Shown here: positions 24,001-39,000 of the stretch, in pieces
Layout: each line of letters begins with the position of its first letter
Position numbering within the stretch: the stretch's first letter is position 1
From: Hermodice carunculata
Lineage: Eukaryota; Annelida; Polychaeta; Eunicida; Amphinomidae
Direction of reading: 5' to 3'
NCBI GenBank assembly: GCA_964020975.1
Contig: OZ026619.1
Span: 92,540,911-92,604,910 of the forward strand
Length of the DNA stretch: 64,000 nucleotides
Notes under the pieces: model-generated
What the model saw: only the letters and a program-made list of their open reading frames with translations
Told to the model about the DNA's origin: nothing
Databases searched by the model: none
Position numbers and translations under genes: made by a program

Positions 24001-27000
24001 ACCCTGTGGCGGTCTTTTAGAAATGACTCTACCCTAGCCGACAAAAGCGTGGGGTCTGCAAATTCACTGGTCAAACATCATACCTCATAAATTTGCCACC
24101 TTGTGACAAAACAGCAAAAAAAATTAACAGGCTATGTCCAAAAATACACCATCTGCATGTCTTGGAAGATATTTATAAACTCACGGGATCCCCGTCAAGA
24201 AAATTCACCACTCATGGTCCAAACAGCCGCCAAATGTTACACCTTTCTTTACATGGCCCTTCATCTCCCACTGTAGTCAAAACAATATAATTTTGACATC
24301 GGACTTTTTATTAAAACTGATAGCAGGAAAATGTCTTTTGTTCCCATTTGGTCCAAATGAAAGTTACAACCACACTGATGTTGAACTTTTCTGCTTGGCA
24401 TAGTTTTTCCTAGAATTTTAGCAGTGGCTGAAATTTACAGGAAGATTTTTGGACTATCACAAAATATTCATCGCAAACCATCTTGGTGCCCGTGCTGCAG
24501 TTTAGATGTAAAACATAAGAAATGGAACCTACATGTACCTGATTTGCATAGCTGTCGTCTTGCCTGAACGCTGTGGAAAGGGTGGATGCGGATTGGGCTG
24601 GTAGTTGCCCGACTGGTGCAAGCCCATTGCCAAACCTCCGTTGATGGGCATGGATGCTGAAGACACAACAACAAGGAAGTTGAAACGGCTTTTGAAGAGT
24701 GAATTTTTCAGAGGATGGAGGATTAACATGTTCCCCTCGGGAGTTATAATACGGTTTAAGAAAATGTTGGCACTGACAAACTTATATTTCAGCAGAATAA
24801 ACAGCAGAGTGGAACACTGCTTGTAATCACAAGTCATGCTGAGGACCATTTGGCAGTCCAGGTTTAGCAAAATGCATGTGGCTGTGATTTTAAATGGTAC
24901 AAACTTGTTACCTGTGCATATTCTTGTCACTGTATGCTCCTTAATTATCTTTACATCTAGGTGTTACTGTTTTCTCAGATCTTTAGTCCTTGTTAGATCT
25001 GTTGAGATCCCAAAGAAGGCAATCAGATTAGGTCCAGTTATACCTTATTTAAAATTATGTACACTGCAGCTCACATCTCTCAGTTTATTCTTTGCCCGGC
25101 CTCACACGATCATAAGTTTGAATACACTTCCAGCTCACATTTGTTTATTCTCGGCTTAGCAACCACGCTGTGTGAAACCTTGTTTCAAAACTATGAGTCA
25201 AAATGGCTATCTATCCGCACCAATGGTCCTTCATGAATCATTACACCGTGATGGATCTAACCCCGAAAGAGACTGCACAACATTGTTGCCCTCACCTGGT
25301 GATGTCATAACGGAGCTCGTGCCGCTGGCACTGCCAATTGTCCCAATGCCTGCCAGTCCATTGAACTGGGAAGTTGGCTGGTTTAATAAACCTGTCAAGT
25401 CATTCATAGGAGTCTGGGGACGAATCGACGGCGTGGAGGCCCCACTTCCGCCACTCCCACCACTAAGCAGATTGCTCAGTGCTGCTATAGTATCAGACGA
25501 AATACCTATTAAAATCAATTAGGTTAGTCAGGGTTAGAGAATGTGCAACAGAACAAGCAACTGGCAGGAGCATGGAATGCATTTCAAAGTGACAAGAGCA
25601 AGCAAATATCGACATTCTGTCCATTTATTACCATTCCACTACCAATGCAACATGAATCCAGTGTGAGGCTTACAATCATATGGCATGGAACAATCACAAA
25701 AGTTAGTACAAGCCTGCTTAAAATCATATTTCCACGTTTTTCATGATACCAGATTCATGGTCATGAAGCATTTCCCCCTCTTTTTGACCTTACTGAAACA
25801 TGGGGCAATACACACTTGCTCAGGTCGAACCCAGTCTTGATTCACTAAAGCATTTCATTTGAAAGTACATGTAAAGATAAAATGTATTTAAAAAAATCCA
25901 ACCATGCAAGGCAATTTACTGCAAAACTCTACATTATCAGAAGCAAAGCTTTTAATACCATCTGCAGATAGCAAAGCTTTTTCAAATGCAAACAGACAAA
26001 GGCTGTCAAACGACACATCTTTCAAATGTTTATATATACAAGCACCATCTCTCTACTTCTGCTTAACATCACAAGCATGTGCTGGCAGCCACTACTTGAT
26101 GAGCCATGGCATGGTGTGGGACTGTACACTTGACATGTTTAATCCATCAAGACTTTATTTTGTGCATCAAATGAACTGTGAAGCATAGCAAATACTTAGT
26201 TCAGGACTTTGGGTGACACTGCACGCACAGATGTTCCTTAAATTTGGTGCTATTCCACAGGATGGGACTACCAACACTACAGCTCCGTGTAAAGGACTTG
26301 TTTGATAACTAGACTCCCAGTTTTTCATTTGTGTGACAACCGTTATGCACACTCTCCCCCCCCCCCACGCAAATCACTGCCTGCATGTTGACCCCTAGTG
26401 ACCTTGAAAATTGGTCAAGGTTGTTGAATGTCTAAAAATGATCCTATTTATGTTACACTGAGGACCTTGGATCCACCATTAACAAAATTTAAGCAAATAA
26501 ACCGAGGGTGGCAAAACTTATATATGAGAAGTTCTCCGCTAGCAAAGCTATGGCAAGAAATAAGATTTACAGCGACAGGGCCGACATAAACAACACTATT
26601 TGCATCCCCTCGTGGCCCTCCCACCTTTTAACTCGGTTCGAAATGATTTGTAGTGACTAGCCTGCGTGATGCAAAGCTCACCATAACATTTTGCATACGA
26701 AACAGACTGAGGGCGAGGAATGTCATCGAGGCTTTATTTGGATGATGAAAACTACTAAACAGTACCCATTCACAAAGTTTGTTACTCTGAGAGTTTCTGC
26801 AGAAGCCAAACATTCATTTGAACAGGACATGCACTCAAAAGCCCTTGTTAAAACTTTAGTGCAGAAAGCCTTCAAGTGCGGGAATGTTGTATGTGAAAAG
26901 TAGTGCAAGAGCAGAATTCACACAACTCGACCAACATTTATTGTTGCAGGGCTGGGTTTGCACTAGGGATTTGATTATGTAAGCCAACTTGGCTAAAATC

Positions 27001-30000
27001 ATGTGAATCTTTTTGCCAAATTTAACTTTCATTAGTCAAAGTCAGCTCACATTTTCAAACATTTAACATCTTCTAGGGTGACAGCTTGATGATCCAACAG
27101 TAAAACCAGATTCTGAAGCTAGTGTATCCAAAATTTCTTTAGCCAATTCGGCTAAAAGCTTGTAAATTCTTTACGCCAAATTCCACATTCATTAGCTTAC
27201 GGCTATTGGCTAGTACTAGCCCAGCAGGGACACGTGTGTTGCTTATCAGCTGATACCATGATTAATTATACAGTGAATATCTTTTCTGATAAAAGACCAA
27301 AATCCTGTTTCGATTTCTTATATGTTGCTTTCTTGCTTTGCTAGGTAATTTGAAGCACCGAAACAACGCCAAATTTGAAATGCAATGCTTATTTGAACAT
27401 AAAATGGACCAGAGCTGAGGAAATGACAGTGCGCATCTCCAGAAAAAAAGTTTATACCGAGCACTGAAACTCTCTCACACCAATAAAGACATCTACATGT
27501 AAATCCTATTTTATGAGTGGGGTAAGGGCGCTGAGCATTTCACACGTCACTTTGCCAATCCCAGTTACAGACATGACAATAGACTACACTGGTTAGTTAC
27601 AACATTGAGACACATATAGCTTAATGACCGAACCATTGTTTTGTAAGTTGAGAAGGTCTTCAGTGCGCTGTGGGAGAAAACTGGTTGAAAACATGGCACG
27701 TCCAACCTTGGGTGATAGGAGGCCTGCAATGACAAAACCACAAAATGTGGAGCTGCATACAAATGTTACATCTATATTGCAATTTGCTTGTTTCTTTTCT
27801 GACCATCCAAGAAGTCCCTTCTTTATCTACTCGGGAAACTATCCCCGATGAGCATGATCTCACCAAATTTTAGACATCAGTTCAGCGAGCATGCTTGTAT
27901 TATAAATCAGTCTTCGACTGAGCATGCTCAGTGACAGGTTGTCAGAACAGCTGCTTAAAATTTCAAGCCACCAATGCAAAAATGCTTGATCTGTGCTTAA
28001 AATACAAAGTCTTAGCAGTATATTTTCCATACTGTAGGTACATTACATCACATGACTTCAAGTTAGCGTATCTTTCACTGAGCACGCTCAGATCAGACTT
28101 AGCTTCTCGTCTCGACTTACCTGGTTCAGGCATTGCCGATGGCGTTGGTGTAGTTGGGGGATGGATGGCTCGCGACGTGATCCCATGTGGTATACCACTG
28201 ACATTATTCACATTTAATCCAGGGATCAACTGCCCATTCAGTGTGATCTGACCTGTTCAAAAATATATTCCAGATCAGCCTTTGCATTTATGGCACCTGA
28301 CAAGGTAATAAGCCTTAGATACCAAACCACTTGCCTCCTGGTTAGTTTCTGAATATAACTTTGGAGAAATGCATTCTCGTGGTGCAACATTTCAAAGCCT
28401 CTACTATTTTTCATGCTGTGCACGAAGAACATCTGATGAATCTGTATTTTACTTTAACATGATCAGTTCATTGTTGAGGACTAGCTATGCTTCCAACCAA
28501 ATATTTGCCGAAAGGATGTCTACATTGCAACATTTACTAATGTTTATAAACCATGAGAACCACTTCGTACATACGTTCATAAAGAAATCTGTTTATTGAC
28601 TTGTCAACAAATTGCAATCTTGCGTGTAACTGTAAGTATGCAATTTAAGCTCATGATCATGCTTTTTTTTTTTTTCTGTGCAAAGGGGGAAATAACAGAA
28701 ACAAACATAAAATACTGAAATAATGGTTGCGCTTTGGAAATTCAAACATAACACTTTTAAATTATGCAAATATAGTTCCTATTTGCCTGACCCCCCCCCC
28801 CCCATGTGTGGGTCCCTGTGATGTCAGAACATAGTCCCATGCACACAAACGACATAGAAAAACAATACTGTGCGTCCTCCTAAAACACCTGTATCAAAAG
28901 TTTGCATCTGTGTAAGCAACGTAGAAAAATCTGTTCAATGTCCGATCTCACTCTAACCCAAACCACCTTTGAAAATCATTGGTTCTTATCTTACCCTGGT
29001 GACATATCTTTATGCCAAATTTCAGCAAAACATTTTTTTGACATATCCTGGTAATTAGTCAAGAGGTGCGGATTGTTATGCATGATGCTCAGCGAACAGG
29101 CCATGGTGACTAAAACACATCACGGCAGCCCAAAAATCTTATCACTTTCTATCAGTCCCTCTTGCGTACTTTTGTTCCAAATGTTAACAAAGCATGGTAA
29201 CAAACACGCCTGAAGGTCAGGCACTGCATGACAGTCCTAAATAGGTCTGTGATGGAGCAATACTCCAGTGCACATGAAATACAACTCGTCTTTACCCTTA
29301 AGTGTTATTTCTCGGGTCAACTTTTGAGCAGTATTTGTTCACAATAAACCAAGGTGATGAACGACAAATAGCTGTTGCATACTGTTCCTCTCTCCATGAA
29401 CAGCAGGGACGGCTCTGACCATTAGCCAATTAGCTTATATATATATATATTTTACATTGAATTATTAAAAGGCAAACACCAATTTTTTTGTAACTTATGA
29501 ATGCCTGTATTTCCAGTTTTGTTACAGTTTTTTGAAGTATAGGTCTGTCCCTGGTACAGATTTCAGCAACAGAGGATGAACATATAGGGATCTGGAAAGC
29601 TAATCTAATCTGGGACATTCACCTAAATTTCTGCAAAACCCCACCAAGAATTTTTGAGACACAAGTACAACTAATGTGAACAAACATTGAGAGAATGGAC
29701 AGACAACCTGCAACTGTAACACCCTCCTGTCCAAAAGGAATAAAACTGGCCTCCCTTGCCGTCTTATCTCTAGTTCCCCTGGGCTCTCCTGCCTAATGCC
29801 TGAATTGATATCATTATATACAATTAAGATGCAACCATACATAGCTGGGAGTATACTCCCTCCGCTTACAGCCCTGTGTCACCCAAACAGTTGACCAAAG
29901 CAACATGTTGTAATATGACACATCTTTTGGTCCCAAGACACATTTGTATGCCAGGTTTCCTTGTAACAAGCACAGACAAGAATGTATGATAGACATACAC

Positions 30001-33000
30001 ATGCATAGAAAAGGAATTTATTTAGACAATCTCCCCTTCCCCCAGTTAGAGGGGGCATAATGGTATTGGGACTGGATCAAGAACTAGAGCAAAAGCAGTC
30101 TTCAACTTCGTGAAGGACAAACTTAGACATGCACACTTAAAATTAATCTTCATTCTGTCCCAACTATCTACTCGTTTGCTGTTTGAAGCACCATTTGCCA
30201 CAAACGCTTATTGATTTTTAATGTCATAGAAACAGAAATATCCATACCCTGGTCATTGACACCTAGAGTGCCCAACTTTGAAAGGGCTGCAAAGTTGATC
30301 ATGGGTGTATTGGACCCACTTCCACTGCTTGGCGCATCAACCGAGATGCCGCTGTCCGACATAGCAGGACTGTACGAGTTGCGTGACGAACTTCGTTCTG
30401 ATGGTGGCAAGTTCTGCATTGAGGAGGCAATGCTGTTGATGGCATGTTGGGACACACCCACACTCCCCGGTAATGAGACAAGGTTTGGCAGTGACAACGG
30501 CGGTAAGGCTGCTAACGGAGGCATTGCTGGGATGAACTCTGGGGCCGTCACTGGATGCAGGCCCGGAGGAGTCTCTGGACTCAAGACTCCAGGCGGCAAT
30601 GCAAAGCCCTCGGTTTCAAACGATGATTGTAGCGATACTGCCTGTGAGGACTGGCCAGACGACGTCTGGGCATCCTGAAATGTTCGCACATAACAAAAAC
30701 CGTTGACATACAAGAATACAATTTTCACTGTGAAAGTCAAACACCAATACCACTCTCCCTCCTTTTGTGACCACCTCTTGCGAAGGTCTGGAAGGGTCAC
30801 TTGAACCAGGCAGGCTATCAACAGAAGTAAAATAACACAAATAGGAAAGCCAGTGGTAAGTGCTAGAGCCGTGGTGTCTGTTGTCTCACAAGTCGGGTCA
30901 CCTCTCACTGCCACTGGTCTCGAACAGAGGGAAGTACTGTACCACATGTACATGAAAGCTCTTTGGAGTCCTTCACCCAAATGCTTTTACCAATACAAGT
31001 TATAGAACACTCCCGTGATCAATAATGACATATGGCTGGCTGAAACATCGATGGTTTTCGCAGAGAACTGCACCACAGCTAATTTGAACTGGCTGAGGCA
31101 TTACAACAAATTCACTTCCTTCTTCTGCATTTTAAGTTGCACTAATTTTGCCGGCACAAAACTGTGAAGACAAACACACAGTGAATTAGTATCTTATGGG
31201 GTTTAGGAGGAACTAAGTCCCAAGTTGTTAAATTTAAACTTCAGTTACACCCTCAATTCCAAAACGTGAAAATATATACATGTACTGTACATAAACTTAC
31301 TTTTGCTGAATTTTTATGTTAGCTACATTCACTAAGGCACAAAATCATGAAAACAGAAACACGAAATATCATTTTTAACGTCTTTTTAAAGTGATCAATA
31401 TCCTAAATATTGATATTTAAAATGCAGTTAAATGCTGCAAATGAATAACCCCTGAAAATTTATACACATGAAAATAAGTGCATCATCAGTACATGCAAAT
31501 CTGGGACTCAAGTTCAAGGGTAAAAGCTTTAGATCATATTAAGGCAACAAGATCTGAACGAGTTGGTGGAATTGCCCGAAATCACTTCTCAATTTAAATG
31601 ACAACATCGTTTTTTGCAAGTAATTAGAACTTTCCATTCAGTGAGTGTGATAATAACTTCACTTCCAGTTGTCCAAAACTGAAGACAATTTTGGTCTGGC
31701 CACAAAGATATGCTGCTGCACTTTGAACCAGGAAGAATGTGATTAAGTGGAGAACCCATATGGTTCCCTATGATTGCCTAATAAATAACGTGTGTAACCA
31801 GCAGCAGTGTAATCACTCAGACAATAAATTATTCAGCTGTCTAAAGCAGCAGTCAATATCCAGAGTTCAATACAAACACATGCTCTCTGCCTTGCTACGT
31901 ATGACCCTGAACTCCTGAACATGAAGTTACAACTGTCCTTGACAGCAACTTTCACTTATTCAATATAGAGGTGCCAATGGATCTATTTTAAATTGCTTGA
32001 ATTTTGCTGAATTCTTATTTTTGCTTACTTTGCTGATGGCACAAAACCGTGAAAATAAAACCCCAGTGATATAGTATTTTAACATTATTTGAATAGAATT
32101 CTGTGCAAAATAGTGAAATAAAAACTGCAGGGAAATGTCACAAATTCAAAAACGGTAAAAAATTTAAATGTGAAAACAAAGCAATTCACAGTAATATGAT
32201 CTTTTCCTCTTTTACTTCATGAATATTTCCTGAGTCCTATACTAAATTTGGGGAAAAGTCAATTCCACGTTAGAGGTATCAAGCTGAGATCCCTGCCAGC
32301 CTGACGCCTGTAGCCCCAAGAAAAATCACTGGGGATGAGGGTAGAATTGAACAGAAAAACAAATGTATAATGTTCTAATCAGTACAAAAACAACTTGATG
32401 CCTCTCTCTCTGTCAAAAACAATTGATTCTCAAAACCCACAATTTACATTACAAATGTACCATTAACTGATGATCAGAGGGACAAGGAAGCAGATGGTAT
32501 GATGTAAGCTTCACTGCCTGGGAAGCAAACTTTGAAATCTATGAATTGAAATAGTAACAGGTGCATTTTTTCTTCTTCTTTTTTTTATCATCAACCTCTA
32601 ATTGGCTTGTGCCACTAGTATCATTACCAACTTAGACTTTGACGTCCCCTACAATCCCACCAAATTTCTTGAAGATCTGCCACAAATTACAGCTGCTAGA
32701 GTGTTCACAAGATTTTCCTGTTTTGACCCTTATATTGCATAATATTGTAGGTGGCACCACCAATATCGACATGAACCTAGATTTTTATACCGCTTATAAG
32801 TCCTGAAAGTTGTATTGGGCTAACTTGAAAGCTGTGGACAGTACTGCTGTCACAAGATTTTCACATTTTGACCTGTATATTACATAATAATACGTGGCGC
32901 CACCAACATTGATGTCAGCAAAGATTTTTATATTCTTTATAACTCGTAAACGTTACGTGGGTCTATCTCAAGAATTGTGGGGTGCAGAGCATTCATGAGA

Positions 33001-36000
33001 TGACCCCAATATTCTAACTGGCCATTTGACCTTGACCTTCAACTCAGATTAAAGAATTGTTATGTTCAAAATATGCGTCCAATATCCAGCTTTCCATGGA
33101 TATATAGTCTGTTTGTTCAAATCGGGTAATGACTTCGAGTTATTGACGAAAATATACTTGGAAAAGTGCCAAACTCCATAATTACTGGGTCACAGTGACC
33201 CAAAAAGCAGGTCACCAAGAACAATTATATGTATTATATCATCAAGTGCAATATTGATCTGGAGGCTCAATTCTCTTTGCCATTGATGTCCAAGCTACAC
33301 CCGGCCATTACAAAATCACCCCTTCCACCTTACAGGCATGGTGACCTAACAAAAATAGGTAAAGGTCACTGATATCACATAACATTCTACCTTTGGCCAT
33401 GGTCTATATATCATATAAATTTGGCAAGTCTAATCCAATTCCTTTTCCCAAATATGGAATTTTACATCTTAAAAGACATTTTGGCTCATAATTTGTCAAA
33501 TTTTTGGTGGCGCCACTAGTATCATTGGCGACTTAGACTGTGACCTCCCCCACAATCCCACCCAATTTGGTGAAGATCCGCCAAAAATTAAATATGTTAA
33601 GAGTGTTCACAAGATTTTCACATTTTGACACCTATATTACATAATAATGTACGTGGCGCCACCAATATCGAACTCGGCCTAGATTTTCATACACCCTAGA
33701 AGTCCTGAAAGTTATATTGGGTTAACTTGAAAACTGTGGACGGTATCGCGTTAACGAGCAAAAGTTTACGGACGTCTCTACTATGATACGCTTATGCAAA
33801 AAAAACATGACCCATATTCATAAATGTCAAACCCAACAATGACAGCAAAGAGATTCCAGAGTTACCAAAGCATCAACATTCATCTTCCAATACCAATGTG
33901 AAGAAACAAATCGGACGGACATGAGCGGTCGCATAAGCTCTGGGACCTTTGGTCAGCAGAGCTAAAAATTTATCAAAAGGATTTTTTCTAATCTGTATGT
34001 CCACTTATATTCTGACTGAATGTCTTTGACCAGTATACTCTCTCATATGCATCATGAGCAGTGTGGCCACTAGAGAAGTCCTACATTTATAAATATTACA
34101 GATTTAAAACAAAAATTTTGACCTGACACAGTATCAAGTGTATCTGTTACAATATTACATCAACTGAAACAGTGATACTTTCAGCCATACAATTGTATTC
34201 TAGGAGTCATACTTTGGATGCATGTAATTGGAAATTTTACTTTTTAAAACCAGCTCAAAATCAAATCTGCAAATTTCTTTTACTTAAGTGCCACAGCCAA
34301 AGCATATGCAAACAGGCATTCACACAGCACAACTTTCTTATATCATTTTTAAATGAAAAGTTTATCACACACGAAGTTCAACATAGATTTTTGACTTCTT
34401 CAATAAAGCTAATTATGACAAACATGGCTGCTTGCCAATATGTTTTTAAACTCCCCTACATGTAGTTTCACTTAACAAAGGAGTTTTATTTTCCTAAAAT
34501 ATATATATAACAATAACAAATAAAATAAATAATGCATACAAGTCTTCCAACATACCTTGGTTTCCTCCTTCTGAAAGGAGCCAAAAGTATTCTTCACAGC
34601 CTCTTCATATTTTTCGCTGTCTGTCTGGAATTCTATCTTGATATTTACTTCAGGTTTTGGGGTATTGTTAATGAGGGACAGCAATTGTGAAGATATCAGT
34701 TTCTTCATGGAAAGGATCTCCACACCATTGCCATGCTTTAGGATGCGTTCTGTAAATTTGCACCCATCTTGTATCTTCTCCACTGTCTGTTCAACATTGT
34801 GGCACATCTCCATGATAGCCAGCTCCTGAGATGAGTGGAACTCCTCAAGCTCTTTTAACAGGTCATCCTACAAACATAACAACTTGTCATTCAAAGATTG
34901 CAGGGTTAACTGTCCGAACTCTGTATCCTATTTGAGCTGACATTCATGCCTGCCGCCACTTTTAGATGCAGGCACGCATATTTTCCGGTACTTTATCCAC
35001 GCTGATCAAGCTTACACAATGCCATCAGTCAGTTTTCTTTGCTCTCCTGGTATGATCTCAACACTGGCTTTAAATCATGCAACACCAATTTACGTTCACT
35101 GAAAAACATACTTCAGCTGAACCACATGACATACTTAAAATACTTAGCACACCCAGTCATCAACAGATTCAATGCAAACAAAGATGGCCCTTTCAGAATC
35201 CAGTTACCCAGTCTGGCCACCTCAGCAAGATGATTGTGCACAACTGGCTACACAGTTATGTTGTGCCTTTGTTACCAAGTTACCTTGATCTACATTGCAT
35301 AGTTCAATACATGTGAGAAGTAGCCCCCAAAACTCTGAGGCTATTTCTCCAAATACCTAATTTTCCATATCTTGGGAGAACAGCCTGTCACCTTACAATT
35401 GTGCACAGGCACACCAACTTCAAGCTGCTGTTAAAATACAGAAGTTTCTAACACATTTTCTGTGCTACACTCCTACTCACTGTCAATGTCTACATGATTA
35501 CCCACTTACTTGCCACCCTACCAATCGCAAACCACTGTCAAGTATCACTGTGCACTCTTTGTGGTCAGAATCACTGCTAGGAATTGGAAAGGTCCACTTT
35601 CTTTCCCTTAACTTAACCCTTATGCAATTTTGTCAACAGCTTTCCTCGAAGCACTGCTACCCGCGTGCCTTGAGGAATGCTGTTGACTAATCACCTTTAT
35701 CCGTCTTGATAAAAAAACAACCTGGGTTGGGACGAAATACCACAATACTAACCCTGTACCAAACTGTATCCTAAATGCAGTACTTACTAAAAACTGCCGA
35801 TACTGCACTTTTAGTCCTGCAGCATACAATGTCTTTCAAGGTACATACCGCAACCAAATTAAGGGAGGATACTGAAACTGTCCAATTAGAACACATGGAT
35901 AATGTTACACTAGCAAAAGCCAGTATCTTCCCAAGGGAAATACGATCTCCCTATTAAGAGAACATTGAAAGTCAGTATATCCCTAACGCTCTATGTTTGC

Positions 36001-39000
36001 GGAAACAGCACCTCTTATGACGTTATGCGCCATGATGTCACTCACGTTGCAAGGATGCCTGCCGCACAAGATGCATGACCTGACAGGAAAGTTGTTCAGG
36101 CCTATTTCTTCCTGAAGGGGAGGTGGGCTTTTCTCAAACAAAATTACGAACCAGAAATTGTATGTTTTGGTTACTGAATTGATATGTAGCATCTTACATA
36201 ATCCCAGGAAAAGCTGCATGTGCCTTTTTCGTCTAATTATGGCAGATACATTTAAGATACAAAGATCAACCCATAGCTAAATCAGTATCGGGTAGGATAC
36301 TGATTTAGCCATGTGATAACCTCTAAGTATCTTGATACATTCCTTGTGTGTCAAATTTTCACAATAGGATAAACTAGACATACCTTCAATGCATTGCCTT
36401 GACTGAAGGGTCTGCCAGGAAAAAATGCTGCTATTTGCTCAAATTACATCATGGTGACACCATAATCTAATCAGTTCATCTCTGCACTCTAGATAACTAC
36501 ACTGCCAAATTTGAGCAAAATACATTGGAGCATTTTCGAGATATTGCAGTAACGAGCCCTAACGAGCACGTAACTAGACTGCCATTTGCACACATTAGGT
36601 CATGGTGACACCAAAATCTAATCAGTTCCATCTTGCCAGGTAAGGTAAGCATATTGCCAAATTTGAGCAAAATACATCAAGGCATTCTGCAGATACCCCC
36701 GGGGGAAAAGAGAATGTGCAGATGAGGATGGACATACAGACCTGAAAACCAAAATGGTCCCCCCATGGGGCAGACCCTTAAAAACTTAAATTCTACCATA
36801 GCTTGTTAAAAATTTAAGAAAATCATCCCTGTATGGAGATGAAGTCATTAAAACATTTCACAGCCTACATCAATTCATTGCTGGTGTTTGTGGACACAGC
36901 AAAATGATTTTTTAAAACACCAACCCTGAGGCTGTGGTACTGACTGTTGCATGTAAATTCAAAATGTGTGATCATTTCATACACTCTCAAAATATATATC
37001 GTGATACATACTTCTGTACCGAGAAGTATCACGATACAGAAATTAGTACAGATACCCAACCGTAAGAACAAGACAGCTATCTTAACAGCCCTCCTGACCT
37101 GACCTTGACATACTGAACCCAACATAAGCCAAAACTTTAGCTGAACTGAAAATATATATGGACATGAGCAATCAAGTTTTACAAGATCCTGCTGAGGTCC
37201 ACTTCCACCAAGCTTGAACTGGATCTGGTCTATGGTTTTGGAAAATTACATCAACATACAAACACAGTTGTATTCCAATATTACTCATGCTAACGTGTAC
37301 TCATCAATCACTGCACAATTTAGAAAATTTGCTGAAAATCAAATACCAGTAGGCCACCAAATGTACAAGCTTGGTGGCGACCAAGTGAAGCTTCGTACCT
37401 ACTAAGCTTGCCGAGAATACCGCAAGTGGTCTGGGTGAAGTTCCAGACAACATGTACAAATACAGGGGTACCCATTGATGTTTGTCTGTTCAAAACAACT
37501 GGCCTTGCAGTTTTGGACAAAGCGTTACTTTAAAGCAGACATTAGCCTGACCAAGAAGAAAAAACCACTGAAAATACCCCCCGCCCCTTCTGAAAATGCC
37601 AATTTTTGACTTTCAGACCAAAAGAGGCAAATTTTCTTTCAAAGAGTTAAAACAAAATTTATTGAATTCTCTGAGAAGGCTCATGTCTGTTTAAGGTACA
37701 TTCCCTCCAAGTTTGAAGTGAATGTGGCTGATGTTTGTGAAGAAGTCAAAAATGTGAAATGGGGACAACTGACGGACAATGGCTGCTTAACCAACACATA
37801 CTCTCAGCTGGCTGAAAAGAAACAGATGCCACAAATGATGCAGTAAAGCCAAATTTCCAGGACTGTTTAACCCTTTCCCCCTTGAGTCAAGACTGAGTCC
37901 CTGGCGAGAGTGGGGTGCTCAGCTGTTGGCCTGGGGCATTTTATCTTGATAGGTCTTATCTGCAATTGGCATTCAAACTGATTTTTATTATTGCGGAAAT
38001 TCATAAAACACTGAAGCAGGGGACGTTTGACCACCAGACAGTTCTGGCCGGTTCAAGAGGCAGGGTGAGATAATTCCATCTGGGTTGTACTAGCCCGAGG
38101 ACAAGTGCCCCCCCCTCTTTTACTTGGTATTTTCCTGAACATTCACTTGTCCCTGACAATAGGACATAGGAATTTTCTTATCCTGAAGGGGGAAAGGGTT
38201 AATGGGATAAAATAATATAACAACTGAGGAACTTCTGGCAATGTTCTTTCAATTCATACCTTCCCACTTTTCTTTTAACACTGTACTTTTTACAATAACC
38301 CCTTTTTTCAAGCCAAAAAGCAACTCACTTGAACTTTCTCCAATATGGCCTTGTAACTTTGGAATGTCTCCTGAATTTGTCCCTTGGCATTGTCACGTTG
38401 CATCTGAAGCTCAGACAAAGAACCTTCCAGATTGGCCGAGGCCTCCTCGCAAAATTTTATTTTACTTTTACTTTCTGCTATAAGGTTCTGCAGTTCTTCC
38501 TTCTGCTTGTCTTCAATGTCTGCAATGCGCTCATATACATGACCCGGCTGCTTGTGCTCCGCCACCATACACTCATTGCAAATCGTCACCTGAGTAAACG
38601 GGTAAGCACATGCATGACAGAAGAACAGGCTTGCAAGTCGCCAGTACGTAAAACATCTGAAAATTCCCCAAATCTATCGGAAATGCCCCCACATCAAGGA
38701 AAACAAGGGGTTCAAAAAAGCTGAACTTATATGAAGGAAATACAGGATCTTTTCCACTGAAATCAGGTTTTAAAATTTCTGAACCCCCCCCCCCCTGCAA
38801 GAACTACAGTGAGCTATGTATTCTAAACTGTTTCAGCCCTGTGTTGTAAACTGAGGCAATAGCTTTCCTCAACACCTCAGATGTTAGTTTAAACATATTT
38901 ATTTTTCAACAATGTACAAATACAAAATTCTCATCGGCAAATAACAATTGGGAAGAGGCCTTAGCCCTATATGAATCCGTCTCGTGGAAGAATAGACAAC

